Shown one piece after another: positions 7,121-15,260 of a stretch of 64,000 nt of DNA. A program made the position numbers and the translations under genes. Location: assembly GCA_034663635.1 (NCBI GenBank), contig JAXDJH010000005.1, positions 1 to 64,000 on the forward strand, written 5' to 3'. This stretch comes from JAXDJH01 sp034663635. Its GTDB lineage: Bacteria; Actinomycetota; CADDZG01; WHSQ01. The stretch's first letter is position 1; each line of letters starts with the position of its first letter. Under the pieces are notes generated by a model that was given only the letters and a program-made list of their open reading frames with translations, had not been told where the DNA came from and did no database searches.

Positions 7121-8475
7121 GCGTCGAGTTTTCCAAACGAAGCTAGCCACGCGACGGTGTATTCGATGATCTTGAGGAAGTCGTCTATCCGGACGTTTTC
7201 GTTCGGTGCGTGGATGTTGGAATCGGGTCTGCAAACACCGGCGGGGGAGACAGTCGGGATGCCGAGTGTCGCGGCGATCGGGAACATCGGACCAGTGCCG
7301 ATCATCATCGGTTGAAGCGAGGGCTCGGCGTCGAATACGGAAGTCGCTTCAACTGCAGCCCGCGCTATCAAAGAGTCCATCGAGGACCGGACCGGGTGCT
7401 CGTTCGAGAACCTGTTGATCTGTATGTCGCCGAAGCCGTGTGAGTCGAGGTGCTTGCGGAGTTTGTCGACGATGTCGTCGGGCACCTGATCGGGCACGAG
7501 TCGGAAGTCGAGCTTCGCCATCGCTTCCTTCGGCAGGACCGTCTTGGATGCGCCCGGAACGGTGAACCCGGCGACGATGCCGGCGATGTTGCAGGTCGGC
7601 TCGAAGAAGTACCGCCGCAAAAGCTCCTTGCCGGTCGCGCCCGCGACGAACTCATCGACGCCAAGGCGTTTTCGCTCGGCCTCCTCCTCGAAGGGCACGC
7701 GATCGAGCATCTCGAGATCCGCCTCGGTCGGAGCGACCGCATCGTCGTAGAAACCGTCGATCAACACGCGACCATCGGGGCTCCTTAGAGTTGCCAGAGC
7801 CTCGACGAGGTGCCAAACAGGACTCGGAGCCACCACCGCCAGCGACGAATGCTGATCCTCCGCGAGGCCGCGATGAACGAGCTCGACGTAGGCCAGACCT
7901 TTCGCGCCGAAGACGAGTTCAGGTCGACCGGCGTGGTCGATGCCGGTTCCTTCCCAGATGCATCCGTCGGCCGCGAGATCCTTGCCGTAACGAGTGATGA
8001 TCTCCTCGAATGACTTGGATCCCGTTTCCTCTTCGCCTTCGATCAGGAACTTGACGTTGACGGGGAGCTCGCCGTGGACCTCTTTGTAAACCTCCAGCGC
8101 GGCGAGCCGCGCGACAAGGTCTCCTTTGTTATCTGCAGCCCCGCGGGCATAGAAGACTCCGTCGCGGATCTCGGGACTGAAGGGCTGCGACCGCCAGAGA
8201 TCGATCGGATCGACGGGCTGCACGTCGTAGTGGTCGTAGATCAGGACGGTGCGATCGCCGGTGCCCATGTGACCGAGCAGCGCGTCGGGGGCACCTTCAT
8301 AGGTGAGCCGACGCGTCTCGGCCCCCACTTCGGCGAGCTTGTTATCAACCCATTCGGCCATCGTCTCGAGGGCATCGGGCTGAAGAGCCATCGAGGGGAC
8401 CGAGCAAGCCTCGGTAAGCCACCCGATGTACCGCTGGGAGTTGCGTTCGACGACATTGCGGACCGATTCGTTCAC
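7117..8475 (-). CDS. M20 family metallopeptidase (dipeptidase-like)
   Basis: The 452-residue product matches M20 zinc peptidases that hydrolyse small peptides or acyl-amino acids. Metal-site motifs are clear: YDHYDVQP with His82 and Asp84, ARGAADNKGD with Asp115, and EGEEETGS with the catalytic/metal pair Glu148-Glu149. The dimerisation lid lies between about 200 and 330. No signal peptide is seen, so it should act in the cytoplasm. The start is a GTG seven bases after a TAGCCT -10 element, so the mRNA appears leaderless. It is the first gene of a two-gene unit with the kinase. Confidence 0.92.
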   Translation of the reverse strand: MNESVRNVVERNSQRYIGWLTEACSVPSMALQPDALETMAEWVDNKLAEVGAETRRLTYEGAPDALLGHMGTGDRTVLIYDHYDVQPVDPIDLWRSQPFSPEIRDGVFYARGAADNKGDLVARLAALEVYKEVHGELPVNVKFLIEGEEETGSKSFEEIITRYGKDLAADGCIWEGTGIDHAGRPELVFGAKGLAYVELVHRGLAEDQHSSLAVVAPSPVWHLVEALATLRSPDGRVLIDGFYDDAVAPTEADLEMLDRVPFEEEAERKRLGVDEFVAGATGKELLRRYFFEPTCNIAGIVAGFTVPGASKTVLPKEAMAKLDFRLVPDQVPDDIVDKLRKHLDSHGFGDIQINRFSNEHPVRSSMDSLIARAAVEATSVFDAEPSLQPMMIGTGPMFPIAATLGIPTVSPAGVCRPDSNIHAPNENVRIDDFLKIIEYTVAWLASFGKLDA

Positions 8476-8481
8476 CCGGCC

Positions 8482-8487
8482 AGGCTA
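8482..8487 (-). promoter_or_regulatory. -10 element (TAGCCT) of the M20 peptidase-kinase operon
   Basis: On the minus strand TAGCCT ends seven bases before the GTG start at 8475. This is the spacing of a leaderless transcript. No clear TTGACA-like -35 is visible. Confidence 0.5.
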
Positions 8488-8540
8488 TTCGACCGCAACT
8501 TTCACTGCGCTCAAAGTTTGCAGTGCAGCCGCAGTTGCCT

Positions 8541-8614
8541 TGGAGCGGGTGAAGGGAATCGAACCCTCGTTGCGAGGTTGGAAACCTCGGGCTCTACCAT
8601 TGAGCTACACCCGC
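8541..8614 (-). tRNA. tRNA-Gly (anticodon TCC)
   Basis: The reverse strand folds as a full cloverleaf: acceptor GCGGGTG/CACCCGC, a D arm with AGCTCAATGGTAGAGC, anticodon stem CGAGG/CCTCG with loop TTTCCAA (anticodon TCC), T arm GAGGG-TTCGATT-CCCTT, discriminator T, and an encoded CCA end. A TAAGCT -10 element lies just upstream (8624-8629). Confidence 0.97.
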
Positions 8615-8623
8615 AGACGCCCA

Positions 8624-8629
8624 AGCTTA
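8624..8629 (-). promoter_or_regulatory. -10 element (TAAGCT) of tRNA-Gly
   Basis: TAAGCT on the minus strand ends ten bases before the mature tRNA 5' end, giving a very short precursor leader. Confidence 0.45.
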
Positions 8630-8797
8630 GCCTCTGCCTTAGACGTCGCCCAGCAAGAGTGAACCTAAATCGTGAGTCCTTGATACGTAGCTTTGCGTAT
8701 TTAGAGGTGCCCGCCTTCGGCGCAAGCTCAGTAGAAGAATCATCAATGCAGGGCCCGAGGGGGCTGAGAGACTGCTGAGACTGGGGAGGGCACTGCT

Positions 8798-9736
8798 ATG
8801 AACGAGAGATTCTCTCTCGGGGTCGCGCTCGCGGCACCTGCCGACGACTCGGATACGCGTACGCGTTTCTGGATGTCCGTTCTGTTCGTTGGCCTGATCG
8901 CGTTCCTTTGCTTGACCGTCACGGCGGTCCGCCCAGCGCGGGCTGCAGAGAAGATCGTCCGATCCACGCAAGACGATGGAGACGACGACGATGGCGATCA
9001 TCATGGAGACGACGACCACGGCGATGGTGGAGACGACGACCATGGCGACGACCATGGCGGCGATGACCACGGCGACTACAAAGATGATCATGGCGATGAC
9101 CATGAGGATGACAACGCCGACGACAACCACGACGACGGAGACGTGAAGGACGCGAACACCGCCGCCAACAACAGCAACGATGCCGCCAGCGGGGGAGTCA
9201 GCCCGGGCCAGAACACCCAGGGCAACAACAGCAACGACGACGCGAGTGGCGGCCACGCTCCAAAGCCCCCGAAGACGCCCGACACGCACGGCAACAACAG
9301 CAACGACGACGGCAGCGGCCATGCTCCAAAGCCCCCGCACACGAACCCGCCGCCTAACAACCCACCGACCAACAACCCTCCACCGAATAACCCTCCGCCC
9401 AACAACCCGCCACCGAACAACCCCCCGCCGAACACCAATGGGGGCAACCCACCGCCGAACAACCCTCCGGACAACAACCCACCGGCGCAGCAGCCGGATG
9501 AAGAGCCCCCCGGAGACGAGGTTCTAGGCGTTCGCTTCAACCGGCCGACCATCAAGTTCCCGGCAGCGGTGCAACCAGCCTCGGTTCTTGGAACTCGTCA
9601 GCAGCGTGGTCAGGCTGAACTTCCGTTCACCGGAGCTCCCGTCGCCCCTTGGATCGCCGCGGGCCTCGGACTGATCGGAACGGGCGGGATCCTGGTGGCC
9701 CGTCGCCGCCGCCCGACCGAAAGCGAAAACGAATAG
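8798..9736 (+). CDS. LPXTG-anchored Asp/His-rich, Pro-rich surface protein (paralogue 2)
   Basis: This 312-residue protein has the same order of parts as the one at 4781. A signal sequence ends RPARAA at the same residue number (50), then EK-VRSTQ. A long Asp/His-rich block (about 58-110; DDDDGDHHGDDDHGD and similar) follows, then three copies of the (G/A)NNSND motif, a Pro/Asn repeat (PPNNPP, about 185-230), DEVLGVRFNRP, and the sorting signal LPFTG at 275-279 with helix and RRRRP tail. It differs from its paralogue in having far fewer NNSND repeats and a proline-rich stalk instead. The Asp/His block suggests metal binding (inference). ATG 8798 is preceded by GGGGAGGG about eight bases away. 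Intergenic 8630-8797 shows only a short ATACG/CGTAT inverted repeat. Confidence 0.85.
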   Translation: MNERFSLGVALAAPADDSDTRTRFWMSVLFVGLIAFLCLTVTAVRPARAAEKIVRSTQDDGDDDDGDHHGDDDHGDGGDDDHGDDHGGDDHGDYKDDHGDDHEDDNADDNHDDGDVKDANTAANNSNDAASGGVSPGQNTQGNNSNDDASGGHAPKPPKTPDTHGNNSNDDGSGHAPKPPHTNPPPNNPPTNNPPPNNPPPNNPPPNNPPPNTNGGNPPPNNPPDNNPPAQQPDEEPPGDEVLGVRFNRPTIKFPAAVQPASVLGTRQQRGQAELPFTGAPVAPWIAAGLGLIGTGGILVARRRRPTESENE

Positions 9737-9760
9737 TCAACTAGCTGGGAGTCAGTGAAA

Positions 9761-9794
9761 GAAGTGAGGGGCCTCCAACGGGGCCCCTCACTTC
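9761..9794 (+). terminator. Intrinsic terminator after LPXTG paralogue 2
   Basis: A perfect 13-bp stem GAAGTGAGGGGCC / GGCCCCTCACTTC closes on an eight-base loop, 25 bases after the stop codon. It could also end transcripts from the minus strand. Confidence 0.8.
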
Positions 9795-9818
9795 GTTACC
9801 GGTCGAGTCAGGCCCAAC

Positions 9819-9896
9819 TGGTCGGGGCGGCCGGATTCGAACCGGCGACCTCGGCGTCCCAAACGCCGCGCGCTAACCAAGCTGCGCTACGCCCCG
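9819..9896 (-). tRNA. tRNA-Pro (anticodon TGG)
   Basis: The reverse strand gives a 78-base cloverleaf: acceptor CGGGGCG/CGCCCCG, anticodon stem CGGCG/CGCCG with loop TTTGGGA (anticodon TGG), T arm GCCGG-TTCGAAT-CCGGC, discriminator A and an encoded CCA end. Confidence 0.97.
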
Positions 9897-10170
9897 TCGG
9901 TCGCTAAGTCTCCCGCGGCGGGGACCATCGATGTGGCGAAAGAGACAACTTCGTCAACTGTTCGGAAGGGCTTGACTCCCGAGACTTACGGCGTCAGTCT
10001 TTGCGGCTGTCGTAGCCATCAAGTCAAGGTGAAAGCGACTTACAAAGACTCTTTTCGCGCTCTTGAGGATTAGTTGAGCCAACGAGCAACAATGGGGGCT
10101 GTTGCGGATCCGGGTGACGATGCGCATCCTTCGATGGCTAGACTGAGCAATGCAAGCAGAGGCGGGAACC

Positions 10171-10236
10171 AGATTGGGAGTCACGAGCCGTCATCCCCAC
10201 TTTCGTCCGCCTAGCGCGGTTCGTGGCTCCCAATCT
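10171..10236 (+). repeat. 19-bp inverted repeat / RNA hairpin upstream of tig
   Basis: AGATTGGGAGTCACGAGCC (10171-10189) pairs with GGTTCGTGGCTCCCAATCT (10218-10236) over all 19 positions. The two non-Watson-Crick positions are both G-U, which points to an RNA hairpin. The loop is 28 bases. A TAGACT about 27 bases upstream could start a small transcript. No T run follows, so it is not a standard terminator. Confidence 0.7.
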
Positions 10237-10274
10237 GTCGCCCTCCGGCAGCCGGAAACGTCGTACCCCCCCGC

Positions 10275-10280
10275 TAGGAT
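10275..10280 (+). promoter_or_regulatory. -10 element (TAGGAT) of tig
   Basis: TAGGAT ends seven bases before GTG 10287, so the tig mRNA should begin at or next to its start codon (leaderless). There is no strong -35. Confidence 0.5.
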
Positions 10281-10286
10281 TCGTCC

Positions 10287-11621
10287 GTGGCTGAGCAAAG
10301 CGTGCAAACGACCTCCGAGCGCATCGAAAAGGACAGGGTCAAACTCCGGGTTGAAGTGCCCGAGGCGGCTCTAGGCCCGGCTATCGATGCGGCCTACCGG
10401 CGGTGGGCGAGTGACATCAAGATCCCCGGTTTCCGTAAGGGCAAGGTTCCTCGTCAACTGATCGATGCTCGGGTCGGCCCCGACGTCGTTCGGGAAGAGG
10501 CGATCAGAGATGCCTTGCCCGACCTCTACCGCGAAGCTCTGCGTTCGGAGGAACTGATCGCGATCGCGCCGCCCGACATCGAAGTGATGGAGATCGAACC
10601 CGGGGCGCCACTTGTGTTCGAGGCGACGGTCGACGTGCGTCCCGACATCCAGCTCCCAGATCTCTCGAGCCTCCAAGTGGAGGCGCCGGCGAACGAGGTG
10701 ACCGACGCGGACGTCGACGAACAGATCGAACGTCTCCGAGATCGCTTCGCCGAGCTCGAGTCCGTGACCCGTGACGCGCGCAGGGGTGACTTCGTACTTG
10801 TAGATATCAAGGGCTACCAGAACGAACAGCCGGTGGAGGGGGCCTCGGCCCCCGACTTCCTCTACGAGGTTGGGTCCCACACGGGCCCACCTAGTCTCGA
10901 TGCCGAGCTCGAAGGGGCTCGCCCAGGGTCGATCCTCAAATTCACCGATCCGGTGCACATCCACCGCGATGACGAGGCCGAGCACGACCACAGCCACATG
11001 GAGGACATCTCCTTCACCGTGCTGGTCAAAGAAGTCAAGACGAAGAAACTGCCCCCCATCGACGACGAGTTCGCAAAGACCGTCGGCGAGTTCGAATCTC
11101 TCGATGGCTTGAAAGACGACCTCCGCACCAGGCTCGCCTCCGTCAAGGAATCGATGGCCGAGCAAGAGCTGCGCTCGCGAGCTCTCGAGGCGCTCGTGGA
11201 CGCGTCCGATCTGGAACCGCCCGAGAAGCTCATCGAAGGTGAGTTCGAACATCGCCTGGCCCATTTCGAAGAAGACCTGTTGCGCTCGGGTTTGACTCTT
11301 GATGACTACGGACGGCAGATGCAGCTGACCGAACTCGAGCTCCGGCGCGATATCCGCGATCAGGGCCGACGGTCGGTGGTCGCCGAACTACTGCTCGAAG
11401 AGATCGCCCAGACCGAGAGCCTGGATGTCACCGAGGAGGAGATAGGGCGCGAGATTGCCTTGGCCGCAGCCCAGTCGGGGAGGGACCCGAAAGAGGTGGC
11501 TCAGAACCTTGTGGATTCGGGCCGGGTGTCAGCGGTAGCGGCCGATATCCTGCGGCGAAAGGCCCTTGATTACGTAGTTCGTTCCGTCAATGTCACTGGT
11601 ACCGGTACCGATGATTCATAG
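10287..11621 (+). CDS. tig: Trigger factor, ribosome-bound chaperone
   Basis: The 444-residue product binds the ribosome tunnel exit and helps new proteins fold. The N-terminal ribosome-binding domain carries the signature GFRKGKVP (48-55). The central FKBP-type peptidyl-prolyl isomerase domain lies around 160-250, with an inserted Asp/His stretch (HRDDEAEHDHSHMED). The C-terminal helical arms fill the rest. Length is normal for the family. GTG 10287 follows a TAGGAT -10 at seven bases. It begins the tig-clpP-clpX group, a common arrangement linking folding and proteolysis. Confidence 0.97.
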   Translation: MAEQSVQTTSERIEKDRVKLRVEVPEAALGPAIDAAYRRWASDIKIPGFRKGKVPRQLIDARVGPDVVREEAIRDALPDLYREALRSEELIAIAPPDIEVMEIEPGAPLVFEATVDVRPDIQLPDLSSLQVEAPANEVTDADVDEQIERLRDRFAELESVTRDARRGDFVLVDIKGYQNEQPVEGASAPDFLYEVGSHTGPPSLDAELEGARPGSILKFTDPVHIHRDDEAEHDHSHMEDISFTVLVKEVKTKKLPPIDDEFAKTVGEFESLDGLKDDLRTRLASVKESMAEQELRSRALEALVDASDLEPPEKLIEGEFEHRLAHFEEDLLRSGLTLDDYGRQMQLTELELRRDIRDQGRRSVVAELLLEEIAQTESLDVTEEEIGREIALAAAQSGRDPKEVAQNLVDSGRVSAVAADILRRKALDYVVRSVNVTGTGTDDS

Positions 11622-11661
11622 TGGAGGGCGTCGCTTTGAAGGGTTGGGAGGCATAGCAAAG

Positions 11662-12369
11662 ATGGACCCCAAAGACACCTACAACAACTATCTCGTTCCC
11701 ATGGTCGTCGAGCAGACGAGTCGCGGCGAGCGCGCTTTCGACATCTACTCGCGTCTCCTCAAGGAACGCATCGTTTTTCTCGGTACGCCCGTCGACGATC
11801 AAGTAGCGAACCTGATCGTCGCCCAGCTCTTGCACCTCGAGTCGGAGGACCCCGACAAGGACATCAACCTCTACATCAACTCGCCCGGCGGGATGGTCTA
11901 CGCAGGCATGGCGATCTACGACACGATGCAGTACATCAAGCCGGACGTCTCGACGATCTGTGTGGGCATGGCGATGTCGATGGGCGCGATCCTTCTGCTC
12001 GGTGGGGCGAAGGGCAAGCGCTACTCGCTCCCGAACTCAAAGGTCATGATCCACCAGGGCTCGGCCGGCTTCTCCGGCACCCCGACCGACATCGAGATCC
12101 ACGCTCGTGAGGTCCTCTCCCTCCGCAAGCGGATGGCCGAGATCATCTCGGAGCACACCGGGCAGTCCTACGATCAGGTCGAGAAGGACATCGATCGGGA
12201 CCGCTTCATGACGGCCGATGAGGCGAAGGCCTACGGTATCGTTGACGATGTCATCAGCAGGCGTGAGCTGGCAGAACACACTGGTGACGGCCGGTTGTTG
12301 CCGGGTGAGCCTGGACGGATCGCTCGGGAAGCCGAAGAGGCTCCCGCAGCCGAGAAGTCCGAGGAGTAG
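11662..12369 (+). CDS. clpP: ATP-dependent Clp protease proteolytic subunit
   Basis: The 235-residue serine peptidase forms the barrel of the Clp protease. The catalytic triad is visible as Ser106 (GMAMSMGA), His131 (MIHQGSAG) and Asp180 (DRDRF). The start at ATG 11662 is supported by GGGAGG about eleven bases upstream and by the usual N-terminus. An in-frame TTG at 11590 would overlap tig. The C-terminal tail after about 215 is acidic and longer than usual. Only one clpP copy is here; many Actinomycetota have two, so a partner may lie elsewhere. clpX follows after 11 bases. Confidence 0.97.
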   Translation: MDPKDTYNNYLVPMVVEQTSRGERAFDIYSRLLKERIVFLGTPVDDQVANLIVAQLLHLESEDPDKDINLYINSPGGMVYAGMAIYDTMQYIKPDVSTICVGMAMSMGAILLLGGAKGKRYSLPNSKVMIHQGSAGFSGTPTDIEIHAREVLSLRKRMAEIISEHTGQSYDQVEKDIDRDRFMTADEAKAYGIVDDVISRRELAEHTGDGRLLPGEPGRIAREAEEAPAAEKSEE

Positions 12370-12380
12370 GGGGGACTTAG

Positions 12381-13661
12381 GTGCCGAAGTTCGGCGACGG
12401 AGGCGACCTTCTCAAGTGCTCCTTCTGCGGGAAATCGCAGAAGCAGGTCAAGAAACTCATCGCGGGCCCCGGCGTCTACATCTGTGACGAGTGCATCGAC
12501 CTCTGCAACGAGATCATCGAGGAAGAGCTCGCCGAAACCCCAGAACTGAAGCTCGAAGACCTCCCCAAGCCACGCGAGATCTACGAATTCCTCAACGACT
12601 ACATCGTCGGGCAAGAGCAGGCCAAGAAGGTCCTCTCGGTCGCGGTCTACAACCACTACAAGCGCATCCAAGTTGGTGCGCATGCCGACGGTGACGTCGA
12701 GCTCGCGAAGTCGAACATCGTTCTCCTCGGCCCCACGGGGTGCGGCAAGACGTTGCTCGCGCAGACGCTTGCTCGCATGCTCAACGTTCCCTTCGCTATC
12801 GCCGACGCCACGGCGCTGACGGAAGCGGGCTATGTCGGCGAAGACGTCGAGAACATCTTGCTCAAGTTGATCCAGGCCGCGGACTACGACGTCAAGCGCG
12901 CCGAGACCGGGATCATCTACATCGACGAGGTCGACAAGATCGCTCGCAAGTCCGAGAACCCGTCGATCACCCGCGATGTCTCCGGCGAGGGTGTGCAGCA
13001 AGCCCTGCTGAAGATCCTCGAAGGCACGACCGCTTCGGTTCCGCCTCAGGGGGGCCGCAAGCACCCTCATCAGGAGTTCATCCAGATCGACACCACGAAC
13101 GTGTTGTTCATCTGCGGCGGTGCTTTCGCCGGCCTCGAGCGCATCATCGAGAATCGGATCGGTCGTAAGGGCGTCGGCTTCGGCGCCGATGTGCGCAAGA
13201 TGGAAGAGAAAGACCTAGGCACGATCCTCGAGCACGTTCTTCCGGAGGACCTACTTCGTTACGGCTTGATCCCCGAGTTCATCGGGCGTCTCCCGGTCAT
13301 CACGCACGTGCACAACCTCGACAACGAAGCCCTCGTCGAGATCCTGACCGAGCCGAAGAATGCGCTTATCAAGCAGTACCAGAAGTTCTTCGAGTTCGAC
13401 GGCGTCCAGCTCGACTTCACCGAAGATGCCCTAGAGGCAGTTGCCGAGCAAACGATGCTTCGTGGCACCGGGGCCCGAGGGCTCAGGGCGATCCTCGAGG
13501 AGGTCCTGCTCAACGTCATGTACGACCTGCCGAGCCGCGAGGACGTCGGCAAATGCGTCATCACCCGCGAGGTAGTCCTCGAAAAGGTGAACCCGACGCT
13601 CGTACCGCGGGGCAAGGAAAAGCCAGCCGAACCGCCCGTACGTAAAGAGCGCTCCGCTTAG
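12381..13661 (+). CDS. clpX: ATP-dependent Clp protease unfoldase subunit ClpX
   Basis: The 426-residue AAA+ unfoldase recognises tagged substrates and feeds them into ClpP. The N-terminal zinc-binding domain has Cys13, Cys16, Cys35 and Cys38. Walker A GPTGCGKT is at 117-124, the pore loop GYVGEDV follows, and Walker B is IIYIDEVDKI (about 178-187). RKHPHQEF and IGRKGVGFG are also present. The C-terminal D2 helical domain is complete. The start is GTG 12381 with GGGGGGA just upstream, 11 bases after clpP, so the two are co-transcribed. Confidence 0.98.
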   Translation: MPKFGDGGDLLKCSFCGKSQKQVKKLIAGPGVYICDECIDLCNEIIEEELAETPELKLEDLPKPREIYEFLNDYIVGQEQAKKVLSVAVYNHYKRIQVGAHADGDVELAKSNIVLLGPTGCGKTLLAQTLARMLNVPFAIADATALTEAGYVGEDVENILLKLIQAADYDVKRAETGIIYIDEVDKIARKSENPSITRDVSGEGVQQALLKILEGTTASVPPQGGRKHPHQEFIQIDTTNVLFICGGAFAGLERIIENRIGRKGVGFGADVRKMEEKDLGTILEHVLPEDLLRYGLIPEFIGRLPVITHVHNLDNEALVEILTEPKNALIKQYQKFFEFDGVQLDFTEDALEAVAEQTMLRGTGARGLRAILEEVLLNVMYDLPSREDVGKCVITREVVLEKVNPTLVPRGKEKPAEPPVRKERSA

Positions 13662-13675
13662 CCTTCTCTCCCAGC

Positions 13676-13691
13676 GGCCGGGTTCCCGGCC
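13676..13691 (+). terminator. Short GC-rich hairpin after clpX
   Basis: GGCCGG (13676-13681) pairs with CCGGCC (13686-13691) around GTTC, 15 bases after the clpX stop. No T run follows, so it may only weaken read-through. Confidence 0.4.
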
Positions 13692-13718
13692 ACCGATACA
13701 TGAAGGACCGGCTCCCCT

Positions 13719-15260
13719 TTGGGCAAACGAACCCTCATCGCTCTGTTCGTCATCCCCGCACTTGTTACCGCCGGGGTGTACGTCGCCGCCCGGTATCTAG
13801 CTCCGGCGACCGACCACGCGATAGAGCACACCCCAGATGAGGCGTTCTTCTACTCGAGCTTGTTTCTTAAGCCCTCGACGAATCAGCGCAAAGCGCTACG
13901 CGACCTACTGGCGAGGTTCCCAAGTGCCGGAAACCCAGACGAATCGGGAGAGGCCCTAGACGACCTCTTGAAGGATGTATTCGACGACCTGGATCTTTCG
14001 TACTTGGATGACGTCAAGCCTTGGATAGGAACCGAGATCGCATTCTGGGCTACGCCCCCGGACGACGACACGGATGACTTCGGTTGGGCCCTCATGATCG
14101 CAACGAAGGACGAGGCGGCTGCGGCCGCGGCTGTCCAGAAGAGCGCTGCGATCCACGATGGTTCGAAGGCAGATCCATTCACGATCGACGGTCCTAATGC
14201 GTTCATCGAGGATGGGTTCGTAAACTTGATGAACAACAGCGCGCAGGGGCCATGGAAGCGCATGCACGGCGATGATGCCCCGCCACCACTTGCCCATTCC
14301 AAGCGATTCAACGATGCGATAGCCCTGTTGCCCCAGGACCGGATCGCTCTCGCTTACTTCGATCCCGTGCCGCTCTTCGGAGGTATTCCTCCCGATCAGG
14401 TAACGGACGTGATCGAGAGTGCTCTCGGACCGTACGCAACCGAGACTCAAGCGGCGGTCGCGTATCTGCGCGAGGACGCGATCATTTTCGAATCGGCCTC
14501 GCCGCATGCACTGGAGGGACACGGTGGTTCCCCGGATCCTCATCGAGGACTCCTAGAGGAGGTTCCGAAGGGTTCTTGGGGCGCGGCCGGCGTCGACGAC
14601 TTCGGTGAAGTCATCCGCACGGCCGCGAACGGGTTCGCGGCCGGCGACTTCGGGGTACTCGGGTTCGGCGCGTTGCGAGAAGTGTTCAGGCAGGAGACGG
14701 GGCTTGATCTCGATGCCGATCTCCTGGATTGGATCGGGGATGTGGGGTTCTTCGTTCTGGGAGGTCCCGGCCCCGTGAATGGGGGGGCGATCATCGAGTC
14801 GACTGATCCCGACGCCTCGTTGAGGGCTCTGCGCAAGATCGGCGGAGTGTTGAAGATCAGAGGGGCTCCGGTGCGATTCCTGCCAGAGGGAAACGATGGA
14901 TTCCTGTTGCGTATCCCGGGTTTCCCTTTTCCTTTGTACGCGATCTCCGAAACGAGCGATCCAGATCGCGTGATCGTCGGCATCGCCCCTCCGCCCGCCG
15001 ACCGTTGGTTGGGGGTTAACCAGCTGGGCGAGTCGGAGGAGTTCCGCGCGGCGCGGGCCGATCTGGGCGACGGATTCGCAACGGGCTTCTACCTTGCACC
15101 ACAGAAGATCCTGGAGGTGATTCGAGCAGCAGGAGCGGATCAAGACCAGACTTTCGAGAAGGACGTCGCGCCTAACCTCGAGGTGCTGACTCACATCGTG
15201 GGTGGTTCCCGTGTCGATGGGGATACCGTTTACCGGCGCCTAGTGATCGGAGTGAAGTGA
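13719..15260 (+). CDS. DUF3352 family membrane-anchored protein
   Basis: The 513-residue product has one N-terminal membrane helix (about 5-25) and a large outer domain with the DUF3352 pattern: AFFYSSLFLKP, a DDxKPWIGxEIAFW segment, then paired repeats with AYFDPVPL and ATGFYLAPQKI. The family is widespread in Actinomycetota and cyanobacteria and has no known activity. The start is a TTG preceded by AAGGA at 13703-13707; the nearer ATG at 13700 is out of frame. Its TGA overlaps the GTG start of valS (GTGA), so translation is probably coupled. Confidence 0.8.
   Translation: MGKRTLIALFVIPALVTAGVYVAARYLAPATDHAIEHTPDEAFFYSSLFLKPSTNQRKALRDLLARFPSAGNPDESGEALDDLLKDVFDDLDLSYLDDVKPWIGTEIAFWATPPDDDTDDFGWALMIATKDEAAAAAAVQKSAAIHDGSKADPFTIDGPNAFIEDGFVNLMNNSAQGPWKRMHGDDAPPPLAHSKRFNDAIALLPQDRIALAYFDPVPLFGGIPPDQVTDVIESALGPYATETQAAVAYLREDAIIFESASPHALEGHGGSPDPHRGLLEEVPKGSWGAAGVDDFGEVIRTAANGFAAGDFGVLGFGALREVFRQETGLDLDADLLDWIGDVGFFVLGGPGPVNGGAIIESTDPDASLRALRKIGGVLKIRGAPVRFLPEGNDGFLLRIPGFPFPLYAISETSDPDRVIVGIAPPPADRWLGVNQLGESEEFRAARADLGDGFATGFYLAPQKILEVIRAAGADQDQTFEKDVAPNLEVLTHIVGGSRVDGDTVYRRLVIGVK

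Larger units (their letters stand above)
9897..10286 (+). other. 390-base gene-free region before tig
   Basis: No credible coding frame was found. The left 240 bases look unremarkable. The right part holds a candidate promoter (GTGACG near 10114, TAGACT 10139-10144) followed by a long RNA-type hairpin (10171-10236), then the tig promoter. Confidence 0.6.

Noticed and set aside
9954..10184. 76-codon minus-strand frame before tig
   Set aside because: No ribosome site, no domain, and it runs through the RNA hairpin region.
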